Below, piece after piece: positions 11,876-20,784 of a stretch of 64,000 bases of DNA. Each line of letters starts with the position of its first letter. Within the stretch, counting starts at the first letter, position 1. This DNA is from Mesodorylaimus sp. YZB2_4. Its lineage: Eukaryota; Nematoda; Enoplea; Dorylaimida; Dorylaimidae. A program made the position numbers and the translations under genes. The notes beneath the pieces are model-generated. The model was given only the letters and a program-made list of their open reading frames with translations. It had not been told where the DNA came from and searched no databases. Location of the stretch: contig JASANH010000298.1 of assembly GCA_030248295.1 (NCBI GenBank), forward strand, positions 1-64,000, in the 5' to 3' direction.

Positions 11876-13100
11876 TCAAGAATTGACACTTATCAGTTTC
11901 CCTACAATACAGCATAGCACTAAGCAAAATAAATGCCACTGTTCATTGTAAAAGTTACCGTAAGGTTCGTTAATGGACGCATTCGTTGATCGTTCTCGTA
12001 TATTTTTCAGCACATCCAACAATTGCACGTTCACATCATCTCCTGTGTCGACGGTGCCAGAGTTGGAGCGTCGTTTACGTTTCTTAACTGGGGCTTCTTG
12101 TTGATTTGTAGAGTGACACTCCAAAGAAGCTGAGCGGAGTATACCTAAGGTCAAACTTCTGTCAATCACCGCCTGACAGCAGATGAAGTGGACTTCTGGG
12201 TAGCTAAGGACTAGCGGATATGCTGTCGATGCCCTTTCTTTCTTGGTTTCTTCAAACAAAAATCGAATTCGGAATGTTTGGGGGAAATCGGCAGAGCGTA
12301 TACCCTTTGCATAAAACCCCTGAGAGCATTCAGACTTTAAACTTACTGCCGGACGATCCTGAGCACAATAACCCTGTTGTCTCAGGTGATTCTTGCTCTT
12401 CTCCATCACTTGATGCACGACTATGCAACATGTCCGCATCGTCCACACTTGAGTCTTCGTGGAATGCGGGCGCTGGTTTTGGGTCTTCCAAGTTGCCAGA
12501 AGTCCTAGAATTTAAGCGGTGTTTGATTCTCGAGCCAGAATTTTCTTATTTGCGACTACCTCCGATGAGAAGGACGAGCTCTCAAGAACTCAAGGGCTTT
12601 ATCGTATTTTCCTAGCTTGACTTGATCTCGTGCGGATCCAGTTCTAGTTTTCCTTACGCGTCCCCAAGCCTCCCGGATTGTCGTCCAACGAGTGTGAAGC
12701 ATGTCGACTATAATTAAAACGGGTCAATTGTTTCCCAAAGTACTCCGCCAGGAAACCATACTGTACCGGGGATTGAATGGTTAGACACGTCTTGCACTTC
12801 CTTTGCCACATCTAACCAAGCATTTTTTCGAATACAATCGTTTTTATACCCCGGATCCGATAGAGTCCATAAGCATTGACGCTTCGAGACAGCTGCGATC
12901 ATGGGGAACACCCACTCGTCATCGTTGGCAAGCTTTCTGGCATTTCGCACTGGACATGAAAAATGAAAAAAGAAAGTCATAATGCACACACAGTATAGGA
13001 TGTTTTCTGACCTACTGTTGCCTAGAGCTTCGAAGTCAGAAACCGCTCTAAATAAAAAAAATTTGACTGACCTTATTGCGCATGGCGTTGGTTCAAAAGG
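11876..13100 (-). CDS. MADF-domain DNA-binding protein of the Harbinger element
   Basis: On the minus strand the segment near 12950-12780 reads WVFPMIAAVSKRQCLWTLSD then PGYKND and AWLDVAKEVQ, the first half of a MADF (Myb/SANT-like) domain. The next exon, about 12700-12605, gives DMLHTRWTTIREAWGRVRKT and then LGKYDKALEFLR, completing the domain. A downstream exon (12448-11876) encodes a basic KKRKRRS nuclear-type stretch and an amphipathic tail. Harbinger elements typically encode such a second protein, which binds the TIRs and brings the transposase into the nucleus. Exon borders are inferred and one stop (about 12550) needs splicing out, so the exact protein is uncertain. Confidence 0.65.
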
Positions 13101-13877
13101 GGGAATTATTAGCACACGTACCCTATGGGGTAAGCTCAATCACTCAATTTTAAATAAAGCATGAAGAACGACCATTCTTACCTCGACTGATACCGACCGA
13201 GCAGGGCGGTAACGGGCCACGGCAGGCTTTCTTATATTGTGTTCTTGGCTGACTTTGAGCAAACGACCGACCACTCGATGACAATCCGTCTTGACAAAAC
13301 TCAGCCATTCCCACATCCCCACCGTCTTGCCGGCGAACTGAATTACGACTGGCTACTGACCTTGCTGCAGACTGACCATCCGTCGACAAAAGACGAATTT
13401 GAGACTCCCGGAAACCAGAATTTTGGTCCATCCAAAATATATCTAAAACACAAGAACGACTACGAGCACTTAATGGATACATTAATCCGGATACAATATC
13501 TCCTTTTCCCCAGTAAATAACCCAAAATAATAAAGCAAAAAATTTTTTCAGTCATGTTCTTAGATTTTTCTCTCGGCAAGTACACCAGTGCAGAGAATGC
13601 ACTAAAACTCAAAGTTATCGCATTTGCTGCACCTGCCTCCACTACTTCAGCGTACAAAATTTCGCTACACCTGGTCGTTTATAGTGCCACAAAATTCGCT
13701 ACTCGAGGGTAGAGAGTAGAGAGTGGCACAGTATCCAGCGTAACTCAATATTACCCTGTGCGCTACTCCTACCCTAGGGGTAGGTGTAGAAATTTTGCAG
13801 ACTATAAATCCGCCTGAACCGAACGCATTGCATGGGGTCAGACATTCGTGTGGGTACTGTTTCACTAAAAACCCTTT

Positions 13878-13992
13878 ACCCATGGTAATAGATAATAGAT
13901 ATTACCATGGCTTTCTACCAATGGATATTATCTGTGTTTCACCACGCTCAGGTAAAAAACCATGGGTTTTACCCACGAATTACCCATGGAAA
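13878..13992. repeat. Pair of palindromes around CCATGG
   Basis: Two adjacent imperfect palindromes are built on ACCCATGG/CCATGGGT. At 13879-13911 CCATGGTAATAGAT faces ATATTACCATGG, and at 13957-13990 CCATGGGTTTTACCC faces TTACCCATGG. They lie just outside the right Harbinger end and could be a small foldback element or regulatory hairpins. Confidence 0.5.
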
Positions 13993-14126
13993 ATCTGATT
14001 TTCAGGTACATCTAGAAATGTCGTCTAGGTGCGCAGACGCCGCAAAAATCGTTGAAATTCGAGAAATTGGAGGCAGCGCAGCGCGTTCGGATAAAATTAT
14101 AACAAAATAATATTTGTCATCGAAAA

Positions 14127-14262
14127 ATGGCTTTATCGACTGATCAAAAACTGATCATATTACGTGTGATTTTGGAAAATAAAGACGTTCTTTTGGGAAA
14201 ATTCATCAATACTGTTACAAAGGACATTAAAACCAAGAAAGACCTATATTTGCCTGCCGGCT
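14127..14262 (+). pseudogene. Myb/SANT-like (zeste-type) DNA-binding domain fragment
   Basis: The 5' part of this ORF starts MALSTDQKLIILRVILENKD and continues VLLGKFINTVTKDIKTKK, resembling the first two helices of Myb/SANT-like 'regulatory protein zeste' domains that occur in many insect and nematode genes and transposon partner proteins. From about 14251 the frame runs into the left arm of a foldback repeat, and the third (recognition) helix is missing. It is therefore truncated. Assignment to the family rests on about 45 residues. Confidence 0.5.
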
Positions 14263-14598
14263 CTGCCACGCTATCGGAGGCCGTATTCTCGAAAGTTGGT
14301 TGGAAAACAGTGACCTTACTGGAAAACCCATCGGGGTCATCCCTAAATTTCCGATGAGGTCAGCGTAATATTTCCGCGCGAGCTCACCCTGATATTCCAG
14401 ACTATAGTGCTTGAGTGACCATAAACAGGCACAACCGGCATCTCCTTATGTGGGCAAACTAAGTATCTACAAAGACCATTTTTCTGGCTCGTAAGGTTTA
14501 TTATGTAGAATTGGGTTTTCCAGTAAGCCCGCTGTTTTCCAACCAACTTTCGAGAATACGGCCTCTGATGGCTTGGCAGAGCCGGCAGGCTTGGCAGA
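14251..14598. repeat. ~80-bp inverted repeat (foldback) with ~180-bp loop
   Basis: Left arm 14251-14332 contains GCCTGCCGGCTCTGCCA then GAGGCCGTATTCTCGAAAGT. The right arm, about 14512-14594, is its reverse complement at roughly 90% identity. The right arm is the last coding part of the RING-finger ORF on the minus strand, so the left arm is a copy of that gene's 3' end in opposite orientation. Confidence 0.75.
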
Positions 14599-15031
14599 GC
14601 CAGCAGGTTTTCAGCTGGAAGGCTGATTTGCTAAATCCTACCCTTTTGCATTTCATTATCAGATTGTATCGCTTCTCCAGCTTTCTCATCGGCGAGGGCC
14701 CAGCCAGCCCACCTTCTAGAAACCAGGCCCATACCTGTTCTTTCAGCACTTGATTTCCTTGAGCGATCAAAACTGATGATGAGTCTAGGTTTTCCTCGAC
14801 CCAATTGAAGAATACTTTTTCGACGACGTCGGCTCGCACGGCATTTCCTCTGTGAACTGGGCATCGGCCATGGCGTTCCAACCACCTGATAATGCAATCA
14901 AGACGGAAAGTGTGCCCGCACTCCAAGACGGCGATACTCCGCAAATCGATTGCTTGCAAACAAACGCTACATTGACAATGCAGGGCTGCTGCAAATCGAA
15001 CACTCCGGCCTTCGAAGACGGAGAACCACAA
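14501..15031 (-). CDS. RING-H2 finger protein (putative E3 ubiquitin ligase)
   Basis: The 176-codon single-exon ORF has an N-terminal RING at residues of about 20-60. It shows CSVCLQAIDLRSIAVL, then ECGHTFRLDCIIRWLE, then RCPVHR, giving the C-x2-C, C-x-H, C and C-P spacing that binds two zinc ions. RING proteins recruit E2 enzymes and transfer ubiquitin. No membrane segment is seen. The rest (a helical segment with WAWFLEGGLAGPSPMRK and a C-terminus with a repeated C-x-AC-x-LC pattern) is not recognised. The last of the pair of zinc ligands is His rather than Cys (CPVHR), a tolerated variation. The C-terminal residues fall in a foldback repeat, so the native end may have been altered. Confidence 0.7.
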   Translation of the reverse strand: MWFSVFEGRSVRFAAALHCQCSVCLQAIDLRSIAVLECGHTFRLDCIIRWLERHGRCPVHRGNAVRADVVEKVFFNWVEENLDSSSVLIAQGNQVLKEQVWAWFLEGGLAGPSPMRKLEKRYNLIMKCKRVGFSKSAFQLKTCWLCQACRLCQAIRGRILESWLENSGLTGKPNST

Positions 15032-15351
15032 GTCACCAAAGAAGAGACCCTAGAGAACCGCAAGTCACCACCACCTATTCCAGGCAGGCATATGGATGCA
15101 GACTGGTGAGCTAGTGAGGTACACGAACATACGAAACTGGATTCAAGGAAAAGCCACGTGTCTCCGCCCCCTAGTTTTAAAACCTGAGCGGTTCATCGAG
15201 TTGGGCCTCCAGAAATTCTGCAGAGCGAACCAGTCCTTCACCGAGCGAGTTGGTACGTGATGTATAATTTGATGGCCTAATTTTCTTCAGATGTAGTCTG
15301 AGGACACTTGGCCTAGCGGTTTCATAAGCAACTGGAAGGCTCGCAGCATGC

Positions 15352-15860
15352 TCATTCTAATCCAGAGTAGCGCAAACTGTCATTCAGGTACTTTTTAGAA
15401 CTTTTATTGGGTCCCGTGCCGCCCCAGTTCCCTACGGGACTCCAACCCGTTTTGCCTACGTATAGCCAGCCAGCAGACATATTATGATAAGCAAGGCCCT
15501 GAGGCGACCAGATATCACAGAAGGGAGGGACCCTCCTGACTGGTGTTTGGGAATCAGTTTCCCGACTCTCTACTAGCTCGGCGTCCGCCACTTAACGGTA
15601 TCGAGTGCGTCGTCCAAAGCAAAGGGTGCAAGGCCAGCGACGGATCTGCTAAATCGCCGTCGAAGACTGGTTCCCACTCTGAGGACGGGCTCACGGGAGA
15701 ACCTATTACTCCAAATGCCTAGAACCCGATACTGACCCTGGACAGTCAAATAGGTTCCCTCTTTAGTAAACTGCCGCCCTCAGCCGGAACAGAACTACTG
15801 CCTCCCAGTCAGGGTTGCTGACCCAAGCAATGCCGGGCAAACGCCTTGACCAAATGATCG
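15352..15860 (-). mobile_element. SINE-like repeat, copy 1
   Basis: Minus-strand copy of the repeat seen at 23126-23562, 25305-25720 and 46805-46990. The shared tail, near 15415-15470, includes CAAAACGGGTTGGAGTCCCG and GAACTGGGGCGGC. The inner body (about 15600-15860) matches the other copies at GTGCAAGGCCAGCGACGGA and GCCCTCAGCCGGAACAGAA. No ORF is preserved. Confidence 0.7.
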
Positions 15861-16018
15861 TGAGCCGCCGCCACTCTCGCCCTCACTCTTGACTGTTTCT
15901 GTGTTCAAATAGTTTAGCTTATTTTGTCTTCTTCAGCACATCCGTTATTGGACCACGCTCAGGCACAGCACGCGTCAAGGAACATCACTCAATCACTAAC
16001 GGCCGTGGTGCTTGGAGA

Positions 16019-16600
16019 CTTACTTCTTGAGCATGTCGACGACTTGCTCCATGGCTGGTCGGTTGGCGTTCTTCGACATGCACGCGTTGGTGATCTCAGC
16101 CAGTTCGGGAGGCATTCCACGCGGTGGGCCGACCCTCTTTTATTCGTGCAGCTACCTCATCACGGCGCGCACGTGCATCTTCTTGCTGTTGAAGAACTGC
16201 TCGTAAGGATTGCGGCCCTTCTTGTTCATCCGAAACCATGCATTTCAGGCCAGCACGTCCAACAGAAGCACTCACCTCGAGGATCAGGATGCCGAAGCTC
16301 CACGGGCAGCTTCTGCTTGGTGGCGAGTTCGTAGTGGTCCGGGCCATCCTCGACAGGCCAAAGTCGGCGATCTTCACGACTGTCCGGTTGCCCACCTCGT
16401 GCGCCTAGCACTTCCGAGAAGCGATGTCTCTGGAAAACTTGTCTTTTCAAATGATGGGGAACCATAGCCTCGGCTTACCTGCGGATGATGTCGCGCTTGT
16501 GGAAGTATTGTATGCCCTTGGCCGCGTCCAGCAAACCGCACGCTTTGACCTCTTCCGCGCTTTTCCTGCTCCAACAGCTTGTCCAGCGATCCGGCTGAAA
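16019..16600 (-). pseudogene. Tyrosine-kinase-like catalytic domain pseudogene
   Basis: Minus-strand segments follow kinase order. CGLLDAAKGIQYFHKRDIIR ends an exon with donor GTAAGC at about 16482. Then comes DIASRKC followed by TAG (16405-16407), VVKIADFGLSR with the DFG motif, WSFGILILE (subdomain IX) and, at 16170-16030, NPYEQFF then GMPPELAEITNACMSKNANR (subdomain XI). The defects are many. The HRD motif reads RRD, the catalytic-loop Asn reads Lys, and the APE segment between KQKLPV and WSFG is deleted. Frameshifts occur, and further TAG and TAA stops lie near 16160. It is clearly dead. The upstream end is joined almost directly to the inverted INCENP copy. Confidence 0.8.
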
Positions 16601-16654
16601 AAAGGCCAAAAATGCTATCTGAGCAAGCCCACGGCCAGTCCGCTTACAATGCAG

Positions 16655-17168
16655 TACGGCGTCAAACAAGGAGCCGAAATCGGAGGAGTTGCAGCTGCTT
16701 ACTTTTGCTCGGTTCCAGACGAGAAAACTGGAATCAAACTTTTTGGCGGTACCTGCAAAAGACTTGTTTCAGGATGGACTCGAGAACACTCTTCAAGCAA
16801 GGGACTTACCAAGTGCGCGGCGGGCGACGGTGTTTGCTTGCGTAATATTCGTTTCGGTGTTCGCAGATCGGCCTTGTCTCCCGGCATTGCCAGCGTGACC
16901 ACGGGACGAGCGTCTTCGTTTTCTTCCGCCTCATTGTCTGCGACGGCCCTGAAATAAATATATGAAGAGCTAACTGCCTAAAATCTGGAACCCACAATCT
17001 AACTCTTCGTGCCCAACTGGAGCTTTGATGATCGCATCCATTCCGCCATCATCTGCTTCGAATTCCTTGGAGATAATTGCCGGAATCTTGGGTGCATCGT
17101 CGATGTTTTCAATGCGGTCCACCGTGTCTTCGTCTGGATCGCCATTGTTATTCAAATCGGTGCTGAAA
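16655..17168 (-). pseudogene. Inverted partial copy of INCENP exons
   Basis: Bases 16655-17000 on the minus strand match 20731-21080 on the plus strand at well over 90%, covering the intron end, the exon with VVTLAMPGDKADLRTPKRIL, the 57-bp intron and the start of the exon VPPKSLIPVFSSGTEQK. Here the Glu codon after EQK is TAA and the copy soon ends. An acidic exon upstream (17168 to about 17005, DLNNNGDPDEDTVDRIENID then DAPKIPAIISKEFEADDGG) has no counterpart next to the plus-strand copy. It may be a genuine upstream INCENP exon preserved only here. Confidence 0.8.
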
Positions 17169-17264
17169 TCCAGAAAATGTTGTTGATTAGAAACAAGGCT
17201 AGTGGCTGTAAACCGTGCCAGTGCAAGGACTTGTAAGGCTGATCATGTTATCTTGCCTGGGCTA

Positions 17265-17645
17265 GCGTATGTCCGGGATCACTTTTTTCAGGATCGGGAT
17301 CGGAATTTTAAGAGTGTTATTTTTTCACTTGCACTTCGATGTAGGTAACCTACAACCCGCCCAAAGTAGGCAGCAAATATAAAAATAAAACTTTTTTGCG
17401 CAGTATTCACCATGGCATTCAAAATCAGGCAAGCAAAAAGACCTAGAATCAGTCACCAATTAGCAAACAAATCCCTCACTTCCTCTTTACCAATTCAATC
17501 ATCCACCGAAGTTTTTCCAGCTTACCCTTCGGGGACACTCCCTTCCTGATCCCTTGCTCTCCCCTTTCCCTTCTTCACACATCTCCACAACATTCAATCC
17601 CGACCACTTTTTATCGGGATCGGGGTGGGGATTCCGAACGAACGC
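17265..17645. mobile_element. MITE (GCGTTCGTTC family), copy 1
   Basis: A 381-bp relative of the element at 36020-36451. The outermost bases are GCGTATGTCCGGGATC on the left and the inverse of GCGTTCGTTCGGAATC on the right. The body shares CCATGGCATTCAAAATCAGG and the CTCACTTCCTCTTTACCAAT stretch with the other copies. It encodes no protein. Confidence 0.8.
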
Positions 17646-17819
17646 TGGCCTGGGCCTTTTTTGAATCCTATCGACAGAGCTTTACGTTTTCTGGAACTAC
17701 GCTTTGGAATAATTTGCCTTGTGATACTGCGTTGTATACCGCGGGGTTTGCAAGACGCACCATGACAACTCGCACGCCAACGAAAATCCTTATGATGCCG
17801 AATAAAGACCCCTCAAGTC

Positions 17820-18096
17820 CATAAAAAAGGCTCGTGTTTCCTGATCTTCGTTAGGGAAGGCAAAGCACCCGTACATGCGGCTTCATTAGAGAGGCGGCAA
17901 GCTGTTGGATGAAATCGCGCCGTGGCATGCGTTCTTCGTCGGATACAGCATTCGCCATGACGAATGATTTGTACGCAGTAAAAACTACCAAGTCCAGTAA
18001 CCAATGCCAAATCCGCACTGGCCAACGCAACGAGGTACGGCGGCAGGTATATTCACTAAGCTGCTGATCCTGAGAAGGAAGACCTGTGTTGTTCAA
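17820..18096 (-). pseudogene. piggyBac-type transposase C-terminal remnant
   Basis: The minus-strand reading LSEYTCRRTSLRWPVRIWHW continues LLDLVVFTAYKSFVMAN and RRDFIQQLAASLMKPHV. It follows the last helical part of DDE_Tnp_1_7 (piggyBac) transposases, where a conserved 'rrW...lf..llDia.vNay.ly....' is followed by an 'efr..la..Li' helix. Nothing of the catalytic domain is found upstream (18100-18800), so it is a short fragment. Confidence 0.55.
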
Positions 18097-18309
18097 TTCA
18101 GAGGAACTACCAACTCGACCAAGGTCAAAGTGAGGAAGAAACTAAATACGGTCAAAATGCAAGATGCGGTCACCTCGAACAGTGGCGGTGGGGGAGGCGG
18201 TGAAGGAACGTTATAATGTAACTAACTTATAACGTAACTAGCTGGCGGTGAAGGAACGTTATAGTATTTACTAAGGATAGGGAATAACAAAAGATATAGA
18301 TTCGCGTGC

Positions 18310-18500
18310 GTGAGATGTCTCCATCTAATATTCTCTCACAGTCACCTTTACACCAACGCCACCACGTTCTGAGCATTTGTGAATGGTTTTTATCGCGAGG
18401 AACTCCAACTACTTATACCGAATTCGGGTCAACCCGACCCGAAATTTCGGGTCAGGGCCTTTCGGGTCGGGTCGGGTTGGGGTTAAGCCCGACCTGATCC
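18310..18500. repeat. Interspersed repeat ending in a CGGGT pentanucleotide array, copy 1
   Basis: A unique-looking block (CACCTTTACACCAACGCCAC) is followed by TTCGGGTCAACCCGACCCGA and a run of TCGGG units. The same order recurs at 63236-63400, and a related array is at 62262-62360. The inner part is palindromic (CGGGTC/GACCCG). Confidence 0.75.
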
Positions 18501-20160
18501 GGTGTCTATCTGCCGCCAACAAGAACAGACCGTCGTGCCTGCATCGCTCTCCATCGTTAGACCTGCTCCCTAGTCGAACCCCTACCCCGTGGCAGGCAAG
18601 TATTCTACACCTGTTTGCCCGTTAACTCCAACGCGCTCACAACTTCCGCTATTTTACATTGACACCAAGCAAGAATTGGGAGTAAGAAAAGCAAAATGAG
18701 CGAAATCGGCATACCGAACCATCTAATTCGAGGCAAACGGGTAATCCGCATATTGAACACTAAATAGTGTGCATAACCGTTACTTTTCGACAGGCCCAAG
18801 CATCAGAAATTGATTCAGTTCTTCAAATTCTGAAATGGGCTTCATGATTATGCGACTGTGCATCTCGTTCACAAGTCCGGTCTGGCTTCCGCTTCAGTGA
18901 GAAGAATATCATTTAATGATGCCTTGGAATCGAACAGTGGCTTCAAGTGGCAATCTTTGAATTTGTGCTGAAAACTATTAGTTCGATCGTTTTGCGATAT
19001 GCCCATTTCGTGAATAAGCAGTTTTTATGGATGTCGACTTTATGCTGTCGTTTCATTCTTTTTTAACCATTATAAGCCGCTTGAGTGTGCGTACACAGCT
19101 TTGGGGATAGAATATGACTGACTACATTTGTTGCTGGTAATACTGTGACAGTATGTGGATTCATAAGGGCAGAGAAGGTCTTCTGAGTCTGGTTCATCAG
19201 AGCTTCACCGGGGGGGTTTCAGTTCTACCTCGCTCATCTTATTGACGCCCCTTTCATACTGTAACCAGTTCACGTCCTTCGCCCTCAAGGTTGGCAAACA
19301 TTACTTTATTTTTCTCCTCTCACAAAAGTACGGCAGTTTGGTTGCCCCTTATATATAGCGCCGTCTTAAAGTCCGTCTCACAGTGCACATGTAATGTTTG
19401 CCTTTTCTTTGCTACCAGTAGGGTATGGGGCCATAGTACATATGTGGTTTACACAGACACTGCAAAATGTGATAAACATACCTCCTACTGCGATAGGCTG
19501 AATCATATAGAAGGCTTCTTGGTCCAGCATATTTCGCATTGCAGATATTGCACAAAAAAGAGATGGGTGCAAATTAAAAAAGCAGCCACACAGAACACAT
19601 GCGTAAAGCATAGGCAAGTGCAAAGCTAAAGCAAATCTTGACCGTGCTTGTCAATATTCATCATTCGCTTAGCCCACATCAGCTAATCATTCTCGTTTGA
19701 ACTTCTTCTTCTCCTGACGCAACATTTTCTAACTATTGCGTAGATGTATCGGTTGGTGACCACGACGGTAAGCAGGATCAAAGCGCTCAGCGCGATGTTC
19801 AAAGCAAAAGCGATGGTGCAAACTCCTTGCGACCCTGTGAACTGTTCTGTTAGGAGGAGACTTCAATGCTCAACGGAATCGATTCCAATATCGTTCTGAC
19901 ATCGGTCGAGTTCGCGGCTCGCGAATATACGGCTCGCGAATTGGCTGGCGTATGTGTTCCAGTTCGACGAGCTCCGAAAGGTCTTCTGAAGTGTGCCGCA
20001 CGACTGACCGAAGCTGTTTGCCTTCGTGCGCGGCATCACGTCTTCGTGGAAGCTGTAGCTCCAAGATCCCTACATGGCCGAGACTTATGCTTTGACTTCG
20101 TCTAGCTGGCTCGACACGTCGCAGCTCCTCGTGGTGTTGCCCGCCCTGATTCATCAACTG
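18501..20160. other. Intergenic stretch without a recognised gene
   Basis: Only short ORFs are present. The 19866-20105 region is GC-richer and coding-like in several frames (for instance DPYMAETYALTSSSWLDTSQ on the plus strand ending at a GTAAGT near 20160), but no family is recognised. Confidence 0.35.
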
Positions 20161-20167
20161 GTAAGTT

Positions 20168-20513
20168 CTTACTTCCGTTGGTCAACTTCGCGAATAAGTC
20201 GGTGACTATTCCCGAATTCACGAGTTTGGGATTTGTCTCGGAGCTGGACCCCTTCCCTGACCATAGGGTGCATGGCTGGGTTGAGGATGGTCACAGGTCG
20301 AACTGGTTCATGCAACATCCATATATCCAGAACGAGGATGCCTCGAAATTTCTTTTAGTGGAACCTTGACTGTCCGGATCGCCTGCTTACATGCAAGCTA
20401 AATCATTTACGCCGATCGACCCTGAAGTCGAATTCTGGTATCCGGAACGTGGAAAGCACGCACAGAAGACGCACTTCATGCGTGATCCAGTTTGGCCGCT
20501 TCGGGGTTGAGAT
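20168..20513 (+). pseudogene. Unrecognised coding stretch with one in-frame TGA
   Basis: A single frame reads VTIPEFTSLGFVSELDPFPD, then HGWVEDGHRSNWFMQHPYIQ, then TGA at 20367-20369, then SPAYMQAKSFTPIDPEVEFW and further to a TGA at 20511-20513. The composition (many W, P, H and acidic residues) is typical of a folded protein and stays coding-like after the first stop. The fragment follows a possible exon with donor GTAAGT at about 20161. I do not recognise the family. Confidence 0.4.
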
Positions 20514-20784
20514 TAATAAAACTGACCCTAACCGACAGTAAAAACTGACCGTTTCTAGGCTCAAGGTCTGAAACGACCAATCTCCAGGGCAAGATCGTGA
20601 ACGAATCGCGAAGTGTATCGCCGATAATTCCGATGTGTTCGCCCTGGACAAGAGCGAAATCGGTGGTACACCTTTGACGATGCATCACATCAACACGGGT
20701 GATGCAAAGATCCTTTCAATAAAGAGTAATTAAGATTGTGGGTTTCAGTTTTTAGGCAGTTAGCTCTTCATATATTTATTTCAG

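Larger units (their letters stand above)
9721..13803. mobile_element. PIF/Harbinger DNA transposon, ~4.1 kb
   Basis: Both ends carry the same 28-bp inverted repeat. The left begins AGTCGGCAAAATTTCTACAC at 9721. The right, read inward on the minus strand from 13803, begins AGTCTGCAAAATTTCTACAC. Over 28 bp there are two mismatches. Between them lie the two proteins expected of Harbinger elements, in convergent orientation: a DDE transposase (+) and a MADF DNA-binding protein (-). Size and gene content match an autonomous element. A clear 3-bp target duplication is not visible, because sequence next to both ends resembles the TIR of the neighbouring element. A related solitary end lies near 62000-62035. 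Confidence 0.8.
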
